This document shows positions 50,379 to 60,100 of a stretch of DNA of 64,000 nucleotides, in pieces. The DNA is taken from contig PDIP01000002.1 of NCBI GenBank assembly GCA_002811645.1, positions 69,683 to 133,682 on the forward strand, in the 5' to 3' direction. This DNA comes from Corallochytrium limacisporum. Lineage: Eukaryota; Opisthokonta. Position numbers and translations under genes: made by a program. Position 1 is the stretch's first letter. Every line of letters starts with the position of its first letter. The notes beneath the pieces were generated by a model. The model was not told the origin of the DNA, ran no database searches, and saw only the letters and a program-made list of their open reading frames with translations.

Positions 50379-52988
50379 GATCCGCTGTGAAGGAAGTTCT
50401 CTAGACGCTTAACACGATCTCCGTATGGGAAGCTGTCCTGCAGTCCCGATAATTTGTATCCCAGGAAACCCGTCCAGGACACAAATGAGCTTGGAAACCG
50501 TTTTGGAGACTCTATATGTCAAGTGAATCCTGCTTCAACGTGATCACTGTCAGCGTCTGCCTAACCCATGGTAAGCTCAAATAGCCATCACAGTATCTCA
50601 GTGCAAATGAACCGAAAAGTCATCGCAACTCCACTGGCACCACCATTGCACACGTACACGCTTCTACGAATGGTTGACGGGTACTCGATATGCCAATGTG
50701 TCGACAAATTGGCTCATAGCACCGGGATCCAATGAATGCGACAGAACGCCTTGGATTACTTTTCCCCGGTGCTGTCCTTAGATCTCGACGGCGCCCAGTG
50801 CCCTTAGTTTCCCCGGGCCCTCTCTCGAAGAAAACACTGCGTTGTGTGCGCGGGGCACTCCTCGGGTTCTCCTCCTGCTTCCCTCCGGAACCGTTTCAGA
50901 ACCGAAACGTACTACGAAAAATTCTATTTTTGGTCAGACCTGGGGTATCTGCGCGGGTCTGTTGCCTCCCAAGCCTTGCGTCACAGATTTGAAGTCACCC
51001 GCATCCCCGTCTGTTTCTTTCGCCCGTCCCCCTTCTTTCCCCTCCCGTCCACCGGCCCTGCGCAGTACTGAACCAGTGAACGAACTTTCCCCTTCGTTCG
51101 GGGAGTAGCCCGCTGCTTTTTTTTCTCCTGTGGCTGTCCGCTTTTCTCTCGAGGTTTCTACGTGCTGCCAACTTGCTTCCCCCCTTTCCCTTTCATATTT
51201 GCTCTTTTGGTTGCGTGCCTGTCCCTGCAGCTAGGCCAGTATGCCCCAAGCCGGGGCGGAAATGGAAGAAAATAAAAAAAAGAGACAAAAACGGTGATAC
51301 ATGTATATACATTACTCGGTAAATACGCTACCAACAACGACTGGACTGCTGCCTGTTTCCAAGGGGAAGGGGCGAAAGAAGAACCATTGTCAGAGGTGAG
51401 AGATGCGCGGGCGTTGGTTACACCGGAACCCCAAGGGAACTACACGCGATGATTGCACCATAAGCGCCAGCCACACACAGCAACCCTGACATCTCATAGA
51501 AGACTCAGAAAAAGGACCGTATTGAACAAACTGTTCATTCTGTCGTCACTGGTCAATTTGATCTGACGACCATGGACATCCACAAGTGCTAACTACCCGA
51601 GCAAGCACCAGAGTAGTTACCCCCGGGCCAACGACAGCAAGCCCGAAGATCGCGCGCACGCTACGCGGGGCCTAGGGACGCACCGGACTGGAAGAACTTA
51701 AAGTGCCGTTTAGCAGGGGTGACAGATGGTTGGCCGAGAGGGAAAGCGGCCCGGTTGGGAAGGGGCTGTTGGTGGAGAGAGGGAGAGCGAGAGAGGCGAA
51801 TGAACCGCCCCCCGGGCCCCCCGGGGGGGGGGACCCCTCGCTTGGCGGGGGACGCCGGAGAGGGGAAGATTCTCCTGTTGGGATGGCAAGCCACAACATC
51901 TGCAAATGAGGTCGGAAGAAGCAGTTGGCCGGAGCCTCTGCTCCTGTTCACAGGGACACACTGACGTACACTGACCGGAACACAAAGCAGGGGTGCAAGA
52001 TACCTGTGATTGGGGACAGATGATGCGGGATGGAAATGAGAAGTTGCAGAAATCAGCCAGCCCGCCAAAACCTCCTATCGGGCCAATGGGAGCCTTGGAA
52101 GATGTCTGCATCGGCATACCCCTTACATACGGCCAGACTACCAAGGGCGGGTAAGAGATCCAAACTATATGTTCTCCACTTTCCCCATCATCGATAGAGA
52201 GCGTGCTTCGGGTCGCAGAGCATCTGTATACATCATCAGCAGCATGGTATAGATATGCATGGAGGAAGAACTTACGGTGATTCTTTACACCAGCTTCCGT
52301 TTTCCAGCTCAACATTTATGCTCTGCTGACTGTTGTTGGTTCTCAATGCATACGATAATGAAAATTCCGTACCTTGTCTATGATGGTTGAGCGGAACTAT
52401 TGACTATTCGTTGCTGCTGTTGTGCGGCTCTCTCGCTTATGCAACGGTCCCCGGTAACAAGCTCCGATCCCAAACCTTAAATTCACTTCCCTAACTTCTC
52501 AGATGTTGACGGACGCAAAGAAATGCTTCGCCCGGGGTGCCCCCAGTGGGGAGGGGGCAGTTGAGCGTGAAAGGGAAGAGGGTGGTCAGAAGACAGGGAC
52601 GCAATGAATTGTGACTGCCCCTCCCCTCCCCCTTGGCAACCGTAGGGGCTCCAGTACGGCAGCCAGGGAGGGAGAGCGTCCCAAGATGTCCACCCCGTAG
52701 GAACACAGAATGCAACACTTCAAACACACATAGAGACAAGCATGCTGAGTGTTTTCTAGCAGACAGATAGCTACGATGATTTCACATGGGCCTTGTCCAA
52801 CTCGCCAAGTACTGGGCTTGGGAATATGGCTGCATGCATAGGGAGCCAGAAGTTAGGAGGAGAGCAGCGGAGAAATACATAATTGGTGGCGGCATATATA
52901 TAGTATATGAAAACACCACTACAGAAAATCGCGTATGGTGAGGATTCGTGCTTCCCCTGTGTCCTTTTACGATTAAACTAGATAGAGT
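50379..52988. other. 2.6-kb gene-free stretch
   Basis: Between the large secreted protein gene (minus) and the POT1 3' end (minus). Frames up to 201 codons (51710-52315, minus) are GC/Pro-driven and without domain pattern. It contains C6-G3-C6-G10 at 51808-51832 and pyrimidine-rich tracts at 51000-51200. The left end should be the promoter of the secreted protein. Confidence 0.5.
51808..51832. repeat. C6-G3-C6-G10 palindromic homopolymer tract
   Basis: Alternating C and G runs able to form hairpins or G-quadruplex. It matches the style of tracts at 23372, 31014, 34734 and 37176. Confidence 0.85.
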
Positions 52989-55583
52989 CTATAATCCTGC
53001 ATTGTACATGTCCTCACGATCCAATTTCGTGTCGACAACCACTCCGATGACATCCTTCTCGCTGTCATCGTTGGTTATCCGAGCGCAAGACAAGATCATA
53101 TCAAGATACCTATTCCCCTGATGGGGACCAGTGAGTGCTATCAACTTGCGGAACGAGTCACAGACAGTGCTCGCCAATGGATTGGGACGTGTTGAGGGTC
53201 TGAACCGGGGCTGAATGTCACCACCGAAGAACCTGATCGCTTCATCCCCCATAAGAATGGCTGGGAAGGCTTTGGGACTTTCCTCGGCCTCGTCAATATC
53301 TGTGAGGAGCAGTCTAAGACACATGATAACTTTCAGATGCCGCTGGTCAGCACCACAGTCTTTGCATTGTTTGGGGAGCATAGTGTTGCCGACGGTCGGC
53401 AACAGATCTTTCACCTCTTCGTAAAGAGACAGTCTGTCACATTTGCTGCATTTGAGCGTAAAGACACGGTCGGGTTCCAGGTGCTCGACCCCTGAAAGTC
53501 TTGCTTTGACTCTGTACTTCTGAGTCTTGTTGCTGATCTGACGCAATTCTCCGATCTTCGTGTACGCACTGATATTGGCAGAGCCCTTGGTGACCACAGA
53601 AATCGGTTTTCGAGGAAGTGGGGTACCGTTCCAGATGTGATTGAACTGCTCAGGCTTGAAGTATTCGAGAGTGGATTTCAGCATCGAAGTTTTCAACTGC
53701 TTTACCTTCGGATCAGCGTCGCTTAAGACAGTCATAGCACTTTGATCTTGAACTGACAAGTATACTCCAGTCGAGTCCATCTTGATAGTTCCTCGGACAG
53801 TCCACTTGCTCCTTACTACAACCTTCGATACGAAGCTTGGAGACGCGTTATCAACCCGGACTTCAAGACCTTGGCCACGGACGAAACCATTTATATCATT
53901 GAAGCGGTCACTCACCTGCATTTCCAGATCAGAGCTCCTCTTACTGCCGTCCCAAACTATCCATCTATGGTCGCGATTTTCGCCGGTTTGATAAGATACG
54001 ATGAACACACTTAGGGTCACTACGGTACCAGCCGTCATTTTCCGTGCTTCGCTGATTGTTGTCCCGTTGGACTCTTGCACAGCCATGGGCATAATGGTTT
54101 TCTCACGTGCCGCAGCTACGGGCATCTGAGCAACAGGTTGGGTTGGAGGAACCCCACTCTCGGTTATTGAGGGCTCGGTATGTCCGATCCGGCAATTGTT
54201 CATGGAATTGACGTCAGGTGGAGTTTGGTGCGCGTGTTGCAAAACGGATGCAGGATTCTGTTGTGTAGTGGCTGAGGGGTCCGTGAAGCTGTCTGCGCAT
54301 CCAACTATCCGATCCAGTCCTTGGCGCGCAGCAGCCTGTCCGCGGAAAATATTGGTCAAAATTACAGCCTCCCGGAAATTGGGATCCTCTGCCCTGGACT
54401 GTTCCCCGATCATTGACCCACTCAAATACAATTCGACTTCGCAGGCACGAATGTGCATCAGGGGTTGATCCTTATAAATATTGCACTGATTCTGGCCATC
54501 CCATTCGACAACCACACCGAGAGCGCTAATCACATCACCGACTCCGAGTTGTGGCATCTGCTGTGGAGTTTTACGGAATACTGATGCTCTCAAGGAGCAG
54601 CTGTCACTGAGACTGTCATCCCAAATGGTTAGTTGTTGCCTATACTCATGGGTCTTGGTCATCTTTGCATCCTGCACAGAGGTGACCATCCCCATAATCC
54701 ATACCCTGGCCCTTGTAGGCAGTTTCTGAACCTTCATCAATGTGGCGACGGTCTTGGAATTTTTGTGCGGCACGGGTGTTTGCTTTGGCATGGAACCAGG
54801 GCGGGTCAGGGCAGAGCCATAATTGGGCGCTGGGTGCGTGTGCACAGCTTGCGCTTGTCCATGTGCCGTAGTGGGCTGGTGCGGCATTGCAAGGTGCTGC
54901 TGCTGAAGCATGTCTACTTGAGGATGGCTCGGATCCTGGGGCTGGCCTTTATCCAAGCCCATGCGGGTAGAATTCTCAATTTCCGACAGTGGTGTCCTTG
55001 GTTCCCCGCGGCGCCTTTTCTTCGAGGGCAGCCCGTGGCCCTCTTCAATTTGGGGAGGCCCTTGGCCCTCCAGGGAGATCTGCCTGTGTTGGCTGGCACC
55101 GTCCCAAAATTTGATGACGGCAGAGCATTCTGGGAGGTCAAAAGAAGCCGTAATCATCCATGGGTGCTGTTTCCTGTTTCGAGGATCCCTACTGGTGTCG
55201 CTCTCAGACTCTGGATTGACTTCCACTCTTGCGTTCTTGAGAAGGAGAATGGCACCAGTGTCAATTTCGTTCAGCGCCTTGTCGGCAAGGTCACCCTTAA
55301 GCCACACTTCCAAGGGTCGAAATTCAGATTTGCCACATGGTTCTGCAAGCTCAATATGCAGCATCGGAGTTCCCTCGTTGGTATTGATCAGATTGCCAAA
55401 GTTTGATACTCTTCCCCTAACATCAACGACCCATCTCATTCGTTTCAGTAGATATGCTGGTGAACCACCCAGTTCATTTGGCGTGAGGTCCTCGTGTTCT
55501 TCAGTAGCTGCCATTGTGAATGTTGAAGGCATGTTTGATCTCTCGCGGACGTATAATCCTGCGGCCTCTTCACAAGCAGACAT
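52989..55583 (-). CDS. POT1: POT1, telomere single-strand DNA-binding protein
   Basis: An 864-residue multi-OB-fold protein from the first in-frame ATG (55583); ATGs at 55532 and 55514 (ttcacaATGg) are alternatives, and the frame opens upstream only at a TTG. An N-terminal OB-like block (about 45-160) precedes a disordered Gln/His/Pro region. OB1 (about 290-390): RARVWIMGMVTSVQD, QQLTIWDDSL, SVFRKTPQQMPQLGVGDVIS. OB2 (about 520-650): FIVSYQTG, RWIVWDGSKR. C-terminal OB (about 690-864): KYRVKARLSGVEH, LKCSKCDRLSLYEEV, CKDCG, FPAILMGDEAIRFFG, matching human POT1 blocks. Cys712, 715, 740 and 743 form the zinc site. POT1 caps the telomeric 3' overhang and works with a TPP1-like partner. The Holliday-junction-resolvase-like insert of human POT1 is missing. 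TRM6 lies upstream on the same strand. Confidence 0.82.
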   Translation of the reverse strand: MSACEEAAGLYVRERSNMPSTFTMAATEEHEDLTPNELGGSPAYLLKRMRWVVDVRGRVSNFGNLINTNEGTPMLHIELAEPCGKSEFRPLEVWLKGDLADKALNEIDTGAILLLKNARVEVNPESESDTSRDPRNRKQHPWMITASFDLPECSAVIKFWDGASQHRQISLEGQGPPQIEEGHGLPSKKRRRGEPRTPLSEIENSTRMGLDKGQPQDPSHPQVDMLQQQHLAMPHQPTTAHGQAQAVHTHPAPNYGSALTRPGSMPKQTPVPHKNSKTVATLMKVQKLPTRARVWIMGMVTSVQDAKMTKTHEYRQQLTIWDDSLSDSCSLRASVFRKTPQQMPQLGVGDVISALGVVVEWDGQNQCNIYKDQPLMHIRACEVELYLSGSMIGEQSRAEDPNFREAVILTNIFRGQAAARQGLDRIVGCADSFTDPSATTQQNPASVLQHAHQTPPDVNSMNNCRIGHTEPSITESGVPPTQPVAQMPVAAAREKTIMPMAVQESNGTTISEARKMTAGTVVTLSVFIVSYQTGENRDHRWIVWDGSKRSSDLEMQVSDRFNDINGFVRGQGLEVRVDNASPSFVSKVVVRSKWTVRGTIKMDSTGVYLSVQDQSAMTVLSDADPKVKQLKTSMLKSTLEYFKPEQFNHIWNGTPLPRKPISVVTKGSANISAYTKIGELRQISNKTQKYRVKARLSGVEHLEPDRVFTLKCSKCDRLSLYEEVKDLLPTVGNTMLPKQCKDCGADQRHLKVIMCLRLLLTDIDEAEESPKAFPAILMGDEAIRFFGGDIQPRFRPSTRPNPLASTVCDSFRKLIALTGPHQGNRYLDMILSCARITNDDSEKDVIGVVVDTKLDREDMYNAGL

Positions 55584-56060
55584 CCACGTACACCAAAACG
55601 CAAGATTGTCCTCGTGAGATTGAAATACCAAGCCACTCTGCAATAACAAATCAACTTGTCATGCCAGCCATATCAACAGCAATAAGCCACAGGATGGGAG
55701 CAATTGGCTATGCATCGGGCATTGGCTGGTATCATCATTCCCAAGTTGCATAGTGTCCGTTGAACAATGGAGATCCATCCGGCGAGCGGTTTTCGCGCGG
55801 CTTTTTGCGCTTCTTGTGCACCCGCTTTCTTCCTGGTATAAGCGCCCGGGAGGGGGGCCTAAATAGCAAAGGATACTGCTCATAATTAATCAATATTTAC
55901 ATGTTTAATAGAGTAAGTACTGGATGCATAAAAATCAATATATAATGTAGAGTTTTCAAATTCATCTGTCCGTATAAGAAAATATAAACTCGGAACTGAC
56001 TTCCCTAGTGAGTGGAAAACGTACTGAGCATTACGGGTCATGGGCATGTGTGGAAGACTT
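55584..56060. promoter_or_regulatory. POT1 upstream region with E2F-type site
   Basis: About 477 bp between TRM6 (stop) and POT1 (start), both minus strand. TTTCGCGC at 55791-55798 is an E2F-type 8-mer about 210 bp upstream of the POT1 start. The AT-rich segment at 55880-55960 includes the shared 15-mer at 55887-55901. TTTATT at 56060-56065 is a candidate polyadenylation signal on the minus strand for TRM6. Confidence 0.4.
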
Positions 56061-57155
56061 TTATTCATCATCTGCATCGGGCTTTATACGAACCCCAGTG
56101 AGCAAGTGACCTGGACAGCCCTTCATGTTTACAAACGGGTGTGTGCGGTTAGGCAAGACTTGGTAACCTCTCTGGAATGTGTCGAACAGCATCAAGGCGC
56201 CGCCGGTCCGTGTCATCTTCATCTTTAGCAGAATGGGAGCGAGCATCGATGCGATTGGGTGATAGACGACAAAGGTTCCACCATACTTTAGAAAGGGTAT
56301 CAGCTTCGGTACTAGCGCGCTGAGATCGCATCTAGCAACCACAATCAAGGAATCGAAATACGCTTTGGGGTACACATCTGGCAATTTCCGTGCATCCATC
56401 CATTTCATGGTGTCCTGGACCTCCTGAGGCAAGTTGTAGTAATTCATCCGAGGAAACACGGGATGCGCATTGAACGTCACAGTCACTACCTCGGCATATG
56501 TCTGAGTGCGATTCAAGACTGCCCCTGTGATGTATCCTTGAGTGTCATCGAATACGAGGTATCGGCCTCCCGCTTGGCAGTTTGCATGTGTGAGGAGCTG
56601 GGCCAAAACAGACGGTCTCATATTCAAGATCTTGCTGGGCTTAAGGTCAATCAGGCATTCTGCAATTCTTCTAGGCGTTGCTTTATGAATTGTAATCACC
56701 TGGAGATGCTTTTTAGCTTTTGTGCGGAGCCATTTCGCTTTGCTATACTCTGTCTTCTCATCCCATGCGGCATGGCTTTGTCGCAGCTTCTCGATCATGT
56801 CTGCTCCAGTTACACCCTCTGCCCGCAATTTTGCAACTTCTTCTGCCGACAAGCTTTGATTACTCATGTCGTCATTGATTCTACGGTTGTCGCTACCTTC
56901 AGAAACCGCTGCAACTTTGTGCAGTCCGTGAAACTCGTCCATCTCACCAGAATGAGGTACAAGCTTTGCATTGACAACATCGAATGTAGTACCGTACGGG
57001 TAATTAACAGCACAGTTCAAGGTAAACTTGGCTTTGTGCATTCGGATCACTTCATTCTTTTTCATTAAAGCGATCTTCATGGTTTTTGTGTTGTCCAGGA
57101 TGACATACTCACCAAACTTTATGGCGTCAGCTGATCCCACAGGCACGTCTGCCAT
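56061..57155 (-). CDS. TRMT6: TRM6 (GCD10), non-catalytic subunit of tRNA m1A58 methyltransferase
   Basis: A 364-residue protein matching TRM6/Gcd10. N-terminal beta-barrel part (about 8-95): KFGEYVILDN, TFDVVNAKLVPHSG. Then the hallmark block DNRRINDDMSNQSLSAEEVAKL, GVTGADMIEKLRQSHAAWDEKTEYSKAKW (in part) and LRTKAKKHLQVITI. The C-terminal half has the Rossmann-like fold without a recognisable SAM-binding Gly loop, as expected for TRM6, which supports the catalytic TRM61 partner. Together they make 1-methyladenosine at tRNA position 58 in the nucleus. It is shorter than the yeast (478) and human (497) proteins but complete at both ends, ending KPDADDE. The start is a clear ATG (caagATGg). 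Confidence 0.92.
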   Translation of the reverse strand: MADVPVGSADAIKFGEYVILDNTKTMKIALMKKNEVIRMHKAKFTLNCAVNYPYGTTFDVVNAKLVPHSGEMDEFHGLHKVAAVSEGSDNRRINDDMSNQSLSAEEVAKLRAEGVTGADMIEKLRQSHAAWDEKTEYSKAKWLRTKAKKHLQVITIHKATPRRIAECLIDLKPSKILNMRPSVLAQLLTHANCQAGGRYLVFDDTQGYITGAVLNRTQTYAEVVTVTFNAHPVFPRMNYYNLPQEVQDTMKWMDARKLPDVYPKAYFDSLIVVARCDLSALVPKLIPFLKYGGTFVVYHPIASMLAPILLKMKMTRTGGALMLFDTFQRGYQVLPNRTHPFVNMKGCPGHLLTGVRIKPDADDE

Positions 57156-60100
57156 CTTGCGAATATATTGGATCTGTAAAAAACTTCTAATAATCTACAT
57201 GCTGCTTATGAACACTAACATCTTACGCCGTTGTTTTTTATACGAAACGTCTTCTCTGCGCAAATTAAGAGTACCTCTGAAATAGGATCAACCCCCCGGC
57301 GTAATCCGCCTTGCAACCATCCCTAGCCCGCATGCGGTTGGGCTCTTCCTCCACATACTTGAATATAATCAATATTTACACAAACATTAACACTGAAGAC
57401 CTCATAAATTAAATTAGTTGGAGAGATCAAAAGAGGAGAGGCACGCATTTGTGACCAACAGGAACAGCTCAGAGTGAATTGCTCACGCGATGGAAACCAA
57501 TGGAGGAGGAGCCTTTCTCTGAAACACACTTACACAAGAGACAAAATTTGCAGAACACGCAGAGGCTTGTCCCAAAGAGCGCATTATACCTGGTTTTAGC
57601 TTCTGCCGGCGTCCTTTGACCGCGAAGAAGGGTGCACAGTCCACTGGCATAAGAAGCGGTGAGCATCGCGCTGCGCCTCTGACAAAATTTTGCTGGCACG
57701 CCCCGCCCCTCCTCTCCTTGATTCGTGTGTAAACGCGCGAAATTCGCTAGGGCAACTTGGTCCTGCGCATCTTGTCCAGCCGACTGTTGTTGGTCCACAT
57801 TCCTTCGGCCCCTGCTGGTAGCCCAGCCATGGGAAGCTTTTGTGGTCTTTGTTTCGCTCTTCCATAGGAAACTGCAAGCACACCCAAGGTGCACATTGCT
57901 TCTGTGATTTCTCAGATCGCTCCGCAGTAAAGGGCACCTGCGGAGAGAAAAAATATCACAAAGCCGGGTGGTGCTCGCGAGCACCAATTGCTGTGGGCTC
58001 CCCGAAGACCACCGGCCGAGGGGTGCGGCACAGTTGTCAGACAGAGAGCCACAGACAATGGACACTGAGAGAGACCTCAAGTAGTTGCAGAGGAATTGCG
58101 TGTGGAAATCGCATCGGACTGTTGGCCGATGAGAAGTAGTGGACAAGTGAGACATTGAGAAGGTAGAGTGAGTGTGTGTGCGCTAGTGTGGGGTACATCT
58201 GATGCATCCTGTGCGACATGAACGACGAAAGAAATAGTTTTAGCCGGACCGGCCATGCACCTTTAGCATCCTCGGGTCAGCTGACTTCTCGTACACTCAC
58301 GTTAGTCACTTACAAGAAAGTGGCTTCAGATCAATAATTCATAAACTGTTTCATGCACAGGCAGCATGCCATACTTTCCTTAATATGTAAACTGTGTATA
58401 TATCCCAAAGAGAGAATGAACTTTGTTACTATCTTCGATACTCCCACACACAGACACAGTCTCTCAACCACTTCTACTTTTCTTTGTGTTTGTGCCAGTT
58501 ATTCTTCTGCTATGTGCGGAAACTTTATCAAAAAGAAGTAAAAGGGGAAGTGTTACATTTTCTGGACGTAGTTTGGTGGATGCGCACGAAAATACTGTTG
58601 GACAACCTTAACCGCCTGTCTCTTCCGGTTTTTGGGCTCATTTCTCATGGTCTTCTGTGCCGATGTTCTGAGTAAAGCAAATGAAATATGTTTTTTGATC
58701 ACCCATGCTCACGGGGGTTCTACTGCTTGTGACGCGAAACAAGTGTTATTGACGGGAAACCCGGACCTGAATAGTAGCCGGTGCACGTTTTGTCTTCACT
58801 TTTTTTTTCCTTCTGTCTTCGGCCTTTGACTTCTGTTTGCCCTTCTTTTCGCCCGGCAGTCGTCGACATCTCTCCGGTTACCAGCAACAACATTAAAACA
58901 TTGTGTGCCGTTGTCGGCTGCCCCACGGAGAGCTGAAAGCACCACTTACACACTATCCATCAATTGAATAGCTGTTGGTACAACCAGACCAGCCAAATCG
59001 AAGAAATGGGTCTGCGGAGCATCTAAATCGACCTACCGCGACGGAAAACAAAGGAACATCAAGAACTAACATTCAGTTTGCATCCATGACAATCGGCGAC
59101 TGAACATGTCGAACATGTAACAAGATCGCTCAAAGCCAGTGCCAAAGTCTGTGCTAAGAAGATTTCACCACGGGAGAACGGGAGCGGCCGTGTGTAGGTG
59201 CCTACGTGGAAAACCGGAGAGATGGAACTATCTACATCCGAAGTCATACACGACTATGCAGAGCACGCATACACCAAGAGACGCCACCAGATGGAGATCT
59301 CCAGAAATAGTCCAAATACTTCGAACGGCGGAATTCATTCTGGATGAGCAATTGACCCTACCTATCATGACTATGTTGCTCCACCATGCTTGATCAGTGA
59401 TGAGTTTCGCCGAGGGGGCAGAAGAGGGGGAAAGAGACAGCGATTGATGCATCCATGCCACAGCATGACCCATTTGTTCAGGTGTGTGGAAATGTAGAAA
59501 CGTGTAGAGAAGGTGAGGGCGGTAAATTCATGGGGAAGGGGTGATGGACATAAGGGCTTCGGCTGGCTGAAGCAGCGTTAGTGATGGGTGATGATTGTAC
59601 CATAATTCCATTAGAGTGATCGTTTCCCTGTTATTAAAATTCGAAGTTGAAATATCAACTCCCCATGCGGAAATCGATCGGGTTGTCTTGTGGTATACCC
59701 TGTATAGATGCCGCCAAAGTATGTGTGCGCATCTCTTGGTGTATTAGGAAGTCTGAGGTGTCGATAGTTTCTCCCGCACACGGCAAAACAGTTGACATAT
59801 GCATTTCACATATACATCACAAAAGAGATCTCCCGCCTGAGCGGTGTGTATTGTGTGCGTGTTGTGACATGCTCAAGGTTTATTCGAGCGTGGGCACATG
59901 CTGCTTTCCTGATAAATTTCCCTCCGAGTTTAACTTTGCAGTTCTGCCGATTGTGTGTATGGTTTTTGTTGCTGTCTGTGTGTGATGTGGTATACCGACG
60001 CATGGTATCGTCGGAGTCCGCAAATGGAATACGGAGTCTCAAAATGATCCGGAGCTCCAAGGAATATGAATGCCATCCGCCAACTTTTGTCTTAATTGGA

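Noticed and set aside
51710-52315. 201-codon minus-strand open frame
   Set aside because: Crosses the C/G homopolymer tract and is Pro/Gly/Ser-driven; overlapping frames of similar length exist in other phases.
54633-55406. 257-codon plus-strand open frame antisense to POT1
   Set aside because: Shadow of the real POT1 frame; no protein-like features of its own.
57469-58155. 228-codon minus-strand open frame with ATG
   Set aside because: Composition is Ser/Cys/Arg-rich with no hydrophobic core, domain or repeat pattern; several other frames overlap it; most likely chance.
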